64,000 nt of DNA from Azadirachta indica (lineage: Eukaryota > Streptophyta > Magnoliopsida > Sapindales > Meliaceae): NCBI GenBank assembly GCA_022749755.1, contig CM040450.1, positions 6,810,913-6,874,912 on the forward strand. The letters are read 5' to 3'. Below the pieces are notes generated by a model. It was not told the origin of the DNA. It made no database searches and saw nothing but the letters and a program-made list of their open reading frames with translations. Each line of letters opens with the position of its first letter. The first letter of the stretch is position 1. Of this stretch, positions 10,660-23,315 are shown piece by piece. Made by a program: the position numbers and the translations under genes.

Positions 10660-13600
10660 TGTTACAAAGATGGTTAATCCGAGCTCTGTTAGAGCTTTCG
10701 TGAAAATATCTCCTAGTTGTTCTCTAGTCTTCACATATCTTGTGGATACCAAGCCTTGTTGTATTTTCTCATGAACAAAATGGCAATCAACTTCAATGTG
10801 CTTAGTTTATTCATGGAATACAAGATTGAAAGCAATATGAACAGAAGTTTGATTATCATACCACAACTTGGCTAGAACTGAAGTCTTAAAGCTTAATTCA
10901 ATCATAAGCTGATGTATCCAAAATATTTCACACATAGACTGTGCCATCGTATTGTATTATGATTCTGTACTTAATCGTGAGACTACATTTTGCTTCTTAG
11001 TCTTCCACGAGACTAAATTCCCTCTAACAAAAACACAATATCTTGAAATAGATCTTTGATCTTCCTTGGACCCTGCCCAATCAACATCTAAAAAACGCGA
11101 TCTTAGTATAACCATGATCTTTATACAATATTCCACGTCTAGGTGCCCCTTTCAAATAACACAGAATCTGTTCTACGATTGCCCAACGGTTAACTGTTGG
11201 AGAAGACATGTATTGACTTACAACACTACCTAAATATGCAATGTCTGGCCGAGTCATTGTAACATAATTCAACTTTCCAACCAATCTTCTGTATCTCTCA
11301 GGATCTTTAAACAGTTCACCTTCTTTTATGAGTTGCAAATTAGGTATCATTGGAGTACTACATATTTTGGCCCCTAATTTTCCCGTCTTAGATAACAAGT
11401 CAAGCATATACTTTCTTTGAGTTAAAAGAATCCCTGTCTTACTTCTTACGACCTAAACACCCAAGAAGTACTTTAACATCCCTAAATCCTTTGTATAAAA
11501 TTAGATATGAAGAAAGGTTTTAACGGATGAAATACTTGAAGCATTACTTCTAGTAATGATGATATCATCCACATACACAACAAGCAGAATAATGCCACTC
11601 TCAGACTGTTTATAAAAGATAAAATGATCAAATTTGCTTTTCTTCATTCTAACGCGCTCAATTACTTGACTAAATTTGCCAAACCAAGCACTTGGGCTAT
11701 GTTTCAAACCATATAGAGACTTGCGAAGACGACAAACTTTTGTATACTCCCTTTAAGCAATGAAACCAAGAGGTTGCTTCATATAAACTTCTTCTTGAAG
11801 ATCTCCGTGAAGAAAAGCATTCTTGATGTCTAGCAAATGTAAAGGCTAATTATGAGTGGCTGCCATAGAAATGAATAATTTAACAGATGTTAACTTAGCA
11901 ATAGAAGAAAATATGTCAGAATAATCAACTCCATAAGTTTAAGCATATCTTTTAGCTACAAGACGGGCTTTTAATTGAGAAATTGACCTATTAGGATTCA
12001 CTTTGATTGCAAAAACGCATTTACATCCAATAGCCTTCTTCTATACAGGTAAATTTACTAAATCCCAAGCACCATTATCATATAGAGCATGCATCTCTTC
12101 TATCATAGCATTATGCCATTCAAGATAGGATAAAGTTATAAACAGTCTTAAGAATAGAGATAGAGTCAAGAGATGTAATAAAAGAACAAGTAAAGGATAA
12201 TAAATGGTTATAAGACACAAAAGAAAAAATAGGGTAAGTACATTGGCATTTACCTTTGCGAAGGGCAATAGGAAGATCATCATTTGATACTAGATTTAAT
12301 GGCGAAGGATTTAGTTCAGGACATGTATCCGGAGTATTTTGTCATCTAGAATAGATCTGAGTAATAGGTGGCCGAGTAGGAGCAAACACGAAAGGAGTAA
12401 AAATAGGGGACGAGACAGTATATATTAACACATCATCATCCTCCCCCTGATTCGTATGTGTGGAAAATGGATAGAAAGGTATATCTTCCAGAAAAGTAAC
12501 ATTAGCTGACTTAAGGTACCTGTTAAGGGTAGGGCAATAACATCTATAACCCTTTTGAACACGAGAATAGGCAAGAAAAATATACTTCAAAGATTTGAGA
12601 TTTAGTTTTGTGATCTGAGGGCGAACATCCCGAACAAAATAAGTATAACCAAATATCCTATCTTCAATAGGAAATAATGACTTAGTTAGAAAAAGAGTGT
12701 GATAAGGAGTCTCACTATCAAGGACAGAGGAAGGCATGCGGTTAATCAGAAAACAAGTTGTTGAAATTGCATTAACCCAAAAATGTTTTGGAACATGCAT
12801 TTGAAATAATAAGGCTCTTGTAGTTTCAAGTAGATGTTTATTCTTTCTTTGTGCCACCCTATTTTCATATGGTGTATCTACACAAGAAGTTTGATGAAAA
12901 ATTCCATGCTTAATCACGTGAGATTGAAAAGATTTTGATAAGTACTCTTTAGCATTATCACTCCTTAGTATTTGAACAGGAATATTAAACTAGATTTTAA
13001 TTTCAACACAAAAAGTATAAAGATGAGAAAAAAATTCAGAACAACTTTTCATTAAATATAACTAAGTCATATGAGAATAATCGTTAACAAAAGTAACAAA
13101 GTATTTAAATCTAGTTTTAGACACAATTGGATAAAGACCTCAGATATCTGAATGAACTAACTCAAAAGGAGCACCAGTTCGTTTATTGACTCTAGGACTC
13201 GAACTAAAACGATGATGTTTGGCAAACTGACAAGACTCACAGTCTAAAAAAGATAAACTATTAAACTAAGGACACATTTTCTTCAATAAAAGAAAGAGAA
13301 GGATGTTCCAATCGATAGTGTGTTTCAAACGAGGTTGTTACTCTAGAACACGCTATGGATTTTGGCACTTGTTTATTAAGAATGTACAGACCTATAGATT
13401 TATGTCCTTTTCCAATAATCTTCCTCATCATAAGATCCTAAAATAAGCAATAATCAAGAAAGAATGAGACACAACAATTAAGAGCATGAGTGAGTTTACT
13501 TATAGAAATTAGATTAAAAGAAAATTAAAGTAAACTCAAAACAGATGTCAAAGAAAGTGATAGAATGGGGTTAATAGTGCCAGACCCTAGACAAAAGATG

Positions 13601-13870
13601 TTGACCCATCTGCTAAAATGACAATAAAAGGAAATGTATACGATTGAAAAGTAGAAAATAGACTAGAGTTACATGTCATATGATCTATGGCACCAAAATC
13701 TATAACCCATTTAGAAGATGAGGAAAGAAGACATATATTTGGTTTACCCGATTCAGCAATAACAATGACAAGAGTAAATGAAGACTTTAATGATTCTTGG
13801 TACTACTAGAATTTGGTAAATTCATTTGCAGATATTAGAATGGAATTCTTAAATGTATCATAAGTAGATG
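10660..13870 (-). pseudogene. copia pol relic (integrase, reverse transcriptase, RNase H)
   Basis: Read on the minus strand, the frames follow copia order. A GAG-pre-integrase and integrase part (about 13240-12342) has HSD, LRSDNAKEY and TPYENRVAQRKNKHLLE, supplying the D, D and E of the catalytic triad. The reverse transcriptase follows (about 12130-11500), with [11 protein letters not shown] and VVYVDDIII. An RNase H part (about 11407-10800) has TRPDIAY. Several in-frame stops, for example after HSDI and before CDADWAG, make it inactive. Confidence 0.85.
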
Positions 13871-13879
13871 CAACATGAG

Positions 13880-14839
13880 CAAACTAAGTTCTTTGGCCCT
13901 TATTTAGCAATTTTTTATAGTTATGTTTCAAATGTCCTTACTTATGACAATAGCAACATACAATCCCTCATGAGTCTTATTTTTGAGTATCAGAATTACC
14001 ATGGAGTTGCTTGATCCCACTCCTTTATTGTTTTTGTATGGTGATAGTCCAGGTTCATATCCGTTACTCCAACCAACAAAAGCACTATTAGGCTGAAGAA
14101 GTGAGGGAACAGACTGGGAAATCTCTGTGTGAAGAAACCTACTAAAAGCCTCTTGTAAAGAGGAGATCTCAGAACTAGAAAGAATGTGAGATTTAGCAGT
14201 CTTAAATTTAGATGGAAGACTAGGTAAAAAACTTATGACAGCCATCCTTTTATGCTGAGCTTGTTGAACTTTCACATGTGGGCTAAACAGTAACAACATT
14301 TAAGCTCCTCATAAGTCTTTTTGAAATCCGTGAAATAGCTCGTGAGAGACTTATCTTGCTTCTCTGCACGATAGAAGGCTTGACACATCTCATACATACA
14401 GTTAATATTTCTTTTTTCAGAGTATACAAAATCTAAATATTCCAATAATTTCTTTACAAATTCACACTGATTAATTAAGCCAACTACGTTATTATCAATA
14501 GAGTTCTTTATCTGTAAGAACAACCGAGCATCTTCTCTTAACCAAGTCTATTTTGAATCATCTTTGGGTAGATCATTAGTCATATGGTGGTCCATATCAA
14601 TACTCCGTAAATAAAGTCTAACTATTTTAATTGGGTGGATCATCAGTCATATGGTGGTCCATATCAATACTCCGTAAATAAAGTCTAACTGTTATATGGT
14701 GGTCCATATCAATACTCCATAAATAAAGTCTAACTGTTTTACTCTAATCATAATAATTAAGGCCATTAAGCTTATGTTCTGTGATTTTTGACGTCACTGA
14801 AACAACATCAGAGATCATTACATACTTCTTTTCAACCAT
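13880..14839 (-). pseudogene. copia gag relic
   Basis: Starts at the ATG of MVEKKYVMISD (14839) and continues through a UBN2-type gag region (AFYRAEKQDKSLTSYF, then FSRFLHTEIS) into a CCHC knuckle at about 13,920-13,960. That knuckle reads CCYCHK, a stop, GHLKHNY, so the last Cys is lost. Frameshifts at about 14,290 and stops near 14,560 show decay. Confidence 0.75.
14581..14736. repeat. Three tandem copies of a 44-bp segment inside gag
   Basis: CATATGGTGGTCCATATCAA and the following ACTCC(G/A)TAAATAAAGTCTAACT occur at about 14581-14622, 14648-14690 and 14693-14736. In gag this segment encodes the LYLRSIDMDHHM part, so the N-terminal gag sequence was locally amplified. Confidence 0.75.
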
Positions 14840-15249
14840 AGTGTCAAGCACATAGAAAACACAGAGAAGTAAAGTTTAAAAATTAGAGTACTCAAACCTG
14901 TTTCAAAGAAGATCCCACAACTCTATAGATGTTGACCCAACCAGGCACATAAAGGTAATGTACAAAACCAGAAAACCTAGATATGGAAGACTGAAGAATT
15001 TTTCAGCAACAGGCGTTCCTCGACGTGCCAGCGCATAAGGCTGTGGTAGAAACTTCACGCGGCACATGTGACTCATGTGTGGGGTTACTAACTGTCGAAC
15101 TTTGTAGAATCATCGATTGGTGAATTGCGCTTTTTCTTAGATGGGCGGTGAGAACAAAAGTTGCTCTAAAATGGTGACCCAAAAAAAAAAACCTCCAAAA
15201 ATTATTGTTTACTTAGGCCAAAGAAAGAGACAACATAGACCAGAGAGCT

Positions 15250-16614
15250 CTAATCACGTTTCGTATGATCCATCCAAAATTAAACATGGAAATGCATTAA
15301 GTTCTCATATATTTCCATGAGAAAGGGGTAAGGACATGGTGTATGGACAAGAACGATAAGTGAAACATCTCGCTATTGTGACACAACTTATCGTAGCTAC
15401 ATTGGCTTGGCCAGCATTTATTAACACTGCATGGGCTTGCAAGTAAGGAACTCAGTCATTAGTGAATAATCAAACAAATTTTAAAGAATAGCATTTAGGG
15501 TTTAACAAAAGCAATGCTTGCTGAAAGTTCATTTCTCTTTCTCAGACGATCATTAAGTAGTCCAATATGTTGTGTTCCCACATACTGTTTTTGAAACATC
15601 TAACCACTTTTTGCAGTATACCACTGGTGCAGCTGGAACATAGTTTCCTAATAAACACATTTCCTTAATGAAATATTCAGGCAAATATTTCAAACACATA
15701 CAACTCAGAAAAGTTAAATATTTAACTCTCGAGCAAGATAGAAATTATTGTGTTCTAGTTTCTAATTCATTAATCTAGTCTTCTTCAATATATGGATTTC
15801 TCTATTTTTCTCATACAACTATTAACATCATAGCAAAACTCCTAACTCCATCTATCACATTGTGTATTTTTACGTAAAATAATATAAAATAATACACCTT
15901 AAACTAACTAAATTAAAAAAATAAAGAATCGAATCTCACCTTTATAATCAATCTTGGATTGGTTACAATTATTACTTACTATAATGAATAATAATGACAA
16001 GATTAATGGACATTTTGGATTAGGTGTTAGAAATTATGTTTTGTTTTGTTTTTAGAAAGAAAGTGGACGAACTGAGGAAGAGAAAAACAGAATATAGACT
16101 TAAGGGAAGAAATAGGAGCAATTCGGTCTAATAATTATAAGAGTGGTCAGTTTTGAATGAAAATATTTTAAATGGTCAAATTTGATTTGAGAGAGAAAAT
16201 AATAGTCATTTTTTTATTAAAACCCTAATTTTTATTGCTGTAGGGCCCTCCCAAAATGGCTCCGCCACTGCATATGACAGTGGCTTTAATGAAGCACGAA
16301 AGTAGTACTTTAGAAGATGAAAAAAAAATAGTAGTTGACTTGCTTCCATGGCTCATCAGGGAGGAGAATTGGAGTGGTTGGTATACAATTCGAAGCCTCC
16401 TTCAAACTCAATGTAATTGCAAACCTTCTAGAAACATCTCGCTGAAACAAACCAAGTAGGATAATAATCTCAATTAGAGCAAAATTTTAATGTTGAATAT
16501 TTTCTTGCTTTTAAGCTAAGCAAGACACAAAAACGGCATCGTTTAATAACTAACCTTTGGAGCTAATTTTCTGGTGAGTTTAGTAGAGACGTGGCTAGGA
16601 ACAAATGAATTCGT
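15250..16614 (-). pseudogene. ArgJ copy C, 5' half (exons 5-1)
   Basis: Begins in intron 5. Exon 5 (15392-15436) has both splice sites changed (donor GTAAG to ATAAG, acceptor AG to AA). Exon 4 (about 15585-15635) is cut short. Exon 3 is missing; about 15,720-16,240 is unrelated AT-rich DNA. Exon 2 (16340-16468) is still open for 43 codons. Exon 1 (16555-16614) has ACG in place of the start ATG. The right end of the copy-A MITE is visible at about 16,255-16,272, so A and C share that insertion. Confidence 0.85.
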
Positions 16615-16689
16615 CTTTTCTTCTGGATGTTGAGTTTCTGATTCTTGAGATTTAGCAAAAAGACAAGGATTCTCTCCTTATTTTCATTT

Positions 16690-18480
16690 AGAGGTGACAA
16701 AGGCGATTATTAAAAAAATAAGCATATTACTAAGTATCATTCACATCATATTTCTAACATTTATACAAATTATTATATTTAATTTATATTACGAGATTTA
16801 ATGAAAAATTAAAAATTGATTATATACATTTTTAATAATAATTATAATTATAATTATAAAAAATTAATTTTTTTAAATATTTTAAATATATATCCAATCA
16901 ATAAATTTAAAATTTATATTAAATTTAATAAATATCATAGGAAAATTAAACTATTATATAAATTTTTTAAATCTGAAATTTGAAAATGACACCCATCACT
17001 TCATATTCCCTGCACAATCACTCATTATTTATTATAAATGATAATATTTTTCATAAATATAAATTACTTGAATGATTGTTAATGTCATATATAACATTTT
17101 TTATTTTTTATTTTTAGAGAATTTTATATTATATAAAATAATCTTATAATTTATAATAATTTAGACTATAAAATTATATTTTATCGATATAATAATTTTT
17201 TAATAATATAAATTAAATATGTAATTTTAGTTAAATATTATTTGTTTTATGTAATTTTGTAAATGAATGTGTTTGACACAATGGTTAAGTTACTCTTGGA
17301 TTTGCCTTGATATTGAAATCCAATGTTTGAACCCTGAGATTGACAACTATTTATTTAAGTGCCGAAACAAACTATGGACCAATTTGTAACAACCCGACTC
17401 GGTTGGCTGGTTTGTCACCTCTATCTTCATTTTTAGACCAGCAAGGAAAAGCTTATTGACAGCCGCAACTACTGTTTTGGCAGTTAAAAATTGTGGTGGT
17501 AAATGGGTTGGACCGACCCAACGCATTCATGCGAGTAATGTGTCCGACTGGTCTAGACCCACACAACAATAGCAAGCCAACCCAAATATGCTCTAAGAAA
17601 CATAGTCCAAGTCGGCCCATGTGGGCCATTGCTTAGACCAGCTCGCTTGCAGCATCGGGCCAACTCAATAGTTCTAATTTTTTTAAATAAAATGAAAAAA
17701 TTTTAAAATTTTTAATTGTAATTTGTAAATAGTAATTAGTCATTCATTGTAATATTAATACTATTATTAATAAAATTTTTTATTTTTATCTCTTTTTATA
17801 TTTTGACGTTTGATAATTAATTTAAATAAAATAAAAATTATTAAAAAATGAATGACTTATTAGATTAAAAATAACAATAAAATAAAATAAGTTAAAAATA
17901 AATTACTTGATTCAATATATATAAAGATATAATATCATATAACCATGTTTGTAGCTTATTTAACAAATTACATTATAATTTTTTTTTCATTCATTTCGTT
18001 TAACTGTGAGTAAACAACAAAACTGAACAACCAACATTTGTATTGTTCATTTAATTTAAATGATTTTAATTTTAATTGCATTTAATTGTCGTTTAAACAA
18101 ACACTCGTCAAAACCAACCACAATTTGTATTTTCTCTTCATTTAAATAATTTTATTTTAATTGCATTTAGTTCTCGTTTAATTGACAATTTGTTATTAAA
18201 GCAACAAAACCTAATGTTGTTTGGTTTAGGCATAATAGTTGTTGGGTTCTGCATATTATTGCTCTAACCTTTTGTTTGATACAAGAGATTACTTAAATGA
18301 AAAACATTAATTAAATTTAATTATTTGAGAAATTGACACAAATGTATGTAATTTGTATAATTATATTCAAAGCAAACTTAAGGAATAAATAATTAAATTT
18401 TATTGTAATAGTTCTATAATTTAAAATTTTCATTAAATTTAAAAATTTAATATTTTTTTATTAGCTTATTAAAAATTTGA
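16690..18480. repeat. Duplicated upstream segment of ArgJ copy C
   Basis: The first 1.2 kb aligns with 4081-5225 (copy A flank). The distal part (17,440-18,480) aligns with 6,900-7,985 (copy B flank) and 36,425-37,000 (copy D flank). This gives the fullest version of the duplicated flank. No gene is visible. Confidence 0.6.
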
Positions 18481-18559
18481 TATAAATGGGTCAAATGGAT
18501 TCTTTTGATTGATATAAATCAGCCAAATTATTTATTTTTTTGTGTGTTTTTTTTTTTTG

Positions 18560-18770
18560 AGCTAAAGATGTTCCTTTATAGGCTCGGGTCAAACTCGACC
18601 CATTATTGGCTCGGATCAAGCACTGCCCTTCAGCTTTATTCTAGCTTAGCTCAAATTGACATCGTGCTATGCCAAGCCAAATTGTAAACAGTAACCAAAC
18701 TTTGTTGAATTATACCATTATTGTTTATGAGTTAGGCTGTGCTAGGCTCCGACTAGCTTAGTCCATATAC
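18560..18770. repeat. CGGGCC/GGCTCG-type repeat patch
   Basis: A patch containing GGCTCGGGTCAAACTCGACC and related words, also seen around 37,010-37,190 and in weaker form at 24,780-24,900. It looks like part of a dispersed repeat carried in the ArgJ flank. Function unknown. Confidence 0.4.
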
Positions 18771-19059
18771 CATTTATAATTTCGTGTACAACCTTATAAC
18801 AATTTATGTGATTCAATTTAAAATTATATTATCGATAATATTTATGTAATAGGATATCACTTAAAAGGCAAGAATTTATTGTAATATAATATCATCTTAA
18901 AAACATCCAACGCTTATTTATATTTTCAAAATTTTCTTAAAGTTTAGCAAACTGATGATTTTACCCCATCAAAATATTCCAACTCATTTTTACCTTTATA
19001 TAAAATTTTCACAAATCAATTTGAAAATTTTACAAAAATGTCTAATAGAAATTTAAAAA

Positions 19060-19500
19060 ATATTCGATAGTAATTTTTAATTTCAAAATTATCAAAAATT
19101 TAAAAAATGGATGATTTTACCCCTCTTCATCAAAATATCCAACACTGAGTGTTGATCGATTGTTAATCGTCAATTTTTTAAATTTTTAATTAGAGGGGCA
19201 AAATCATTCATTTTTAATTAGGAATTTAAAAATATTTAACAATAAATTTTAATTTCAAAATTATCCAAAAATTTAAAAAATGGATGACTTTACTCCTTTT
19301 CATCAAAAATCTTAAAAAGTTGACAATTTTAAATTAACTATTCACAAATTGTCACTTCGCCTAATCAACGTTGAGTGTTAATCAGCAGTTAGTCATTAAT
19401 TTTTCAAATTTTTAATTAGAAGGGATAAAATTGGCTATTTACATAAATTTTACATAGTTTTAAAATTAAAAATTACTGTTGGATAATTTTAAAATTCCTA
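19060..19500. repeat. Two tandem ~190-bp units with internal dyad
   Basis: Both units contain TTTAATTTCAAAATTATC, AAAAATTTAAAAAATGGATG, a pyrimidine-rich TTTACCCCTCTTCATC-like stretch, a GTTGAGTGTTAATC-like core and then TTTTTAATTAGA(G/A)GGG, whose ends are roughly complementary. This looks like a duplicated small foldback element. The rest of 18,770-20,370 is AT-rich with nothing coding. Confidence 0.5.
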
Positions 19501-20373
19501 TGTTAATTTTAGATATTTTCATAAATTTTTCTAAAAGGTATTGTAGCAACTCAAAAATAATTTTTATGTTTTATTAATTTTGATTATACAAATATTTTGG
19601 TCTAAATATATTTTTGTTATATGATCAAAACTAATACATTAATATAAAAAATGGTTGAAATTGATATACTAATGTAAAAAGTGATCATTTTTTATTATTT
19701 TGCTTTATGATGTCTCCAAGCATTTTGTCTATGCATGAAGTGGAATTAACTCCATTATATATAGAATTATTATCACATACCTCTCTTCAGGTTTAGTATA
19801 ATATCACATAGAAAGTATCTTTTAAAAAATTATCACTAATCTCACCTATTGTTACAATTACTGTCATTTAACATAAATTTATGCAATTACAAATTTACCC
19901 CTAACAACTCAATTGGTGTAATAATATTTTAATCTCTTAACTTTGAAGGAACAACAAATTAATATATAGTTTGTTCAATTTTAAGAAATTAATCTCTACT
20001 ATTTAAACTATAAATAAAATTATATACAATTACATATTTATGCTAATTTACTAAATCTAATCTAGAAAACTTACTTGCATATGATTGAACAAGCATAAGA
20101 TAGAGACAAAAAGTCTTTTAGACTCACACAAACTACAGAATCCATTAAAATATTCATTTGTATCTTGTCTTGCTGGTAAGATATGGTAAGGGTAAAAATA
20201 TAATCAACCTTAATTTATATCTTAAATTTTAACCTTATTCTTGATTTCTATCTCTATTTTAAGGCCCAAATAATGTATTTTAAAGTTCTAATACCACCAA
20301 AAATATTTTTAAATAATAAAAATTTTAATTAATTAATTAATTTTAAATTTGATAATTGTATATGTGAGATATA

Positions 20374-20772
20374 TTAAATTTTATCTTCAAATTTTGAAAT
20401 TATTGTTGTGAGGGAAATATACTCAGTACATGTGTTGAATCGTGATTGGTTAATTGCTTGTGTAGGCCTTGTGTTACTTTCGATAGACTTCAATATCATT
20501 AGGCCTTTGCATCCAAATTGAGCTTTCACACCTTTTCTGAGTTGTAGAGAGTAAGGCTCACCATGTCTTTTGGATCGCATAGATGATCCGAGAGTTGTGA
20601 TGTTATAACTTGATGTTATAACCTGACTTGGATTTAAATGGAGAGATCTATCATCCTCACATGTTGCCACTTTTTGTACCCAAAAAATATTTAGAAAAAG
20701 TATAAAACACAAGTTATGAGTGCACTGTGTGTGGGGGCAAGCTAATCCCAGTACCAATGTAAAGGAATACAA
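20374..20772 (-). other. 132-codon open frame, unrecognised
   Basis: Uninterrupted frame on the minus strand with no family motif I recognise. It is next to the foldback element at 20,805 and sits among transposon relics, so it may be a transposon LTR or an untranslated region that is open by chance. No splice context or homologue in the window supports a gene. Confidence 0.2.
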
Positions 20773-20804
20773 TGGTTTAACGATGGATCATAATTAGATG
20801 GGAA

Positions 20805-21750
20805 AATGACACCTTGCCCCTTATTAAATTTCAAGAGTGATAATTACCCTCTTGATAGTTCAGAAAATATCAAAACCCTTCTACCGTCCAAATATTTTTG
20901 TTAAATTAACATAAAAATTATACTTTTACGTTAATATCCCTGCGATCACTTGTGATGATGTATAAAGAGAGAGATGATTTGATGTGAAGGATAATAATAT
21001 AATAATTATTATATAATAAAGAAATAATATATTATTATATAATAAAAAATATTATATAATGCAAATAAAATAAACATAAATATAAAATATAGATATAGTT
21101 ATAGATATGAATTTAAACTTTGATATAAATATAAACGTAGATACGTGTGTCTGTGTTAAAATAGAGATATAAATATAAATATACAAATATAAATAAAAGT
21201 AAAAGTATAAATATAAATATAGATATCTATATACAGATAAGAATAAATATATAAATATAAAAATAGATATAGATTAAAAATATAGATATGAATATAGATG
21301 TACAAATATAAATAAAACTAAAAGTATAAACATAAATATAAACATAAAGATATATAAACATAAATATAAATATAAATATAAAGATATATATACATAAACA
21401 TAAATAGAAATATAAATATAAATACAAATATAAATATAAATAAAAGTAGATATAAATTGAAAATATAGATAGATATAGATATAATCATAAATATAAAATA
21501 TAAATAAAAAATGAAAATATGAAATATTAATATAAATATTAATTAATTAATTATATTTTTTTTCTTTTCATTGAAATGAATTATCAAATCATATCAGAAT
21601 TTGTCTCCCATATAAATTAAATATCTATTTTGTCCTTAAAAAGTAAGCTTTTCTCGTTAAAAATTGACGACAAGAGGATTTTGGTATTTTTTGAACTATT
21701 AGGAGGGTAATTGTTACACTTGGAATTTAAGAGGGGGTAAGTTAGATCAA
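20805..21750. mobile_element. Foldback element with AT-repeat core
   Basis: The left arm, about 20,808-20,910 (CCCCTTATTAAATTTCAAGA and onward, through GATAATTACCCTCTTGATAG), is an imperfect reverse complement of about 21,650-21,748. The arms are about 100 bp and enclose the low-complexity core at 20,995-21,545. No transposase frame is present. Class is unresolved because no clear target duplication is visible. Confidence 0.6.
20995..21545. repeat. Low-complexity (ATAAATATAA)n-like tract
   Basis: About 550 bp of degenerate 6-16-bp units built from ATAAATATAAATATAGAT. An apparent 66-residue frame in it (YIYFYIY-like) is only a translation of the repeat. Confidence 0.9.
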
Positions 21751-21769
21751 TATTAGACAAACTATCTTG

Positions 21770-22600
21770 TGGTAGTGTTCAATATGATCAACTACGATTT
21801 TGATGACTTTAAACCTACGGACAAGGTGTTTTCAAAGGCTAAGATAACTAGGTTTAAGGTTAATGGATGTAAAAAAAAATGACAAGACAATAGAGTAGTA
21901 TTCAAGGTTGACTTAGACGACAAGAGATAGCCTAGAAAATAAGCAAGAATATTGTCATGAAGAAGAGGACACCCTATGCTAATGAATAAAAACCTTGATG
22001 GTTTAATGTGGTTTGAGATCTTCTGATGTCCTCATCTCCGGAATGTGAACAATAATGATAATAATCCTCTAAATGTGGAGTGGTGTAGTCTTGTATAGTG
22101 TGTGGTGTGGAGTTACAGTAAAATAAGACTAATTCATATTGCATTAGACTAATGCAAATTGACTTCTTTAAGATAAGAGTTTATCTAGAAATTAAATTAT
22201 CTTAATCCTAATAAAAAGAGGTATTTAAAGAGTTTTATTTGTAATGAAAACACTTTCTCTAAATAATTTTGACTCGTAATAAAATACTTATTTTTAATTA
22301 ATGTTAGATTAATCAAAATAAGATTTTGGGCTAAAAAACCAACTCTACAGCTTTTGGACCTTTTAAAAGAGAACACCTTTGAATTTTCATGTTTCTCATG
22401 CATTAATTAATCATATAATAGATCTTTTAAGCCTAATTATCCCTTAAGTGGACTAAACCTAGGATATTATATGAATTTCGGCCAAATTTGGGCATATTTT
22501 TATCTTGCACACCATGGCTCACAATTTAAGTCGTTAAGAGTGGCTTGGGCTCACTTGTGCTTTTATATACATTATCTGTTAAAATGACAAAGCTTTGGCT
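21770..22600 (-). mobile_element. Putative LTR copy, opposite in orientation to 33,344-34,300
   Basis: Its reverse complement shares a run of matching words with 33,344-34,180, for example AAGATAAGA(C/G)T followed by (T/T)ATCTA, and (G/G)TAATAAAATACTTATT. In the plus-strand copy a TATATAAGG box sits in the shared part, as in retrotransposon LTRs. No internal retrotransposon genes are attached, so it is either a solo LTR or a non-autonomous repeat. Confidence 0.45.
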
Positions 22601-23315
22601 TAGGCTTGGACTTATGATTAATTTTTACGTATCAACAATAATAAATTAGGTCAGTTGATTTTTGAGATTATTGTATGCAAAATATATGCATCTTATTATT
22701 CATAAATTACAATTTATCAGGTTTATTTACTTAAAAATTTAATTTTGTATTATTTATTATTCTTGTTAATTAAATTTTTAGACTTACTCTTTAATATTTT
22801 ATTTCGATTGGAGGAATTTTTTTATTTTTATCAAGTTTTTAAAATTTTATGAATTGTTATAATTATTGAATTAAAAATTCTATATTATTAAAATTATGTA
22901 TTTTTTAGGATGTTAATGGCATTAGTTTTTTAATTTAATTTATTAATATGATATATTAATTTGTAAAAAAAATTCTAAGGTTCAATTTCTATTTTTATCC
23001 TTAATTTTAATATCTTTTAATTTTGTGATAATAATAGGGACTAATTTGTTAAAATTAGATAAATTATATCTTAAAGTATTGTTTTGCTGAAGTTTGGGAT
23101 GGAAATATTATTACTTCAAAATTGAATCTAAAATGATATATTGAACTGACGTATTTTCCCTTGATTTTTTTAAACTATTATAACGACTTATAATAATAGG
23201 GAAGCTTAGTGATAATTTTAGAAAAGATGCATTTTAAGGGATATTATACCAAACCTTATAGGAGATATGTGATAATAACTCTTATATATAGGGGCAACTT
23301 AATAAATTATTCAAA

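Larger units (their letters stand above)
10430..15240 (-). mobile_element. Decayed Ty1/copia retrotransposon, 5' LTR lost
   Basis: Minus-strand element. It has a 3' LTR at 10430-10617, a purine-rich AACTTGAGAGGGAG tract next to it, pol at about 10660-13870, gag starting at 14839 and a leader up to about 15,240, where ArgJ copy C resumes. No matching 5' LTR was found before the junction. The left flank is ArgJ intron 12 and the right flank is ArgJ intron 5, so a deletion removed the 5' LTR together with exons 12-6, or the insertion accompanied that loss. Confidence 0.85.

Noticed and set aside
21227..21427. 66-residue open frame rich in Tyr, Ile and Phe
   Set aside because: It is the translation of an AT-rich simple repeat.
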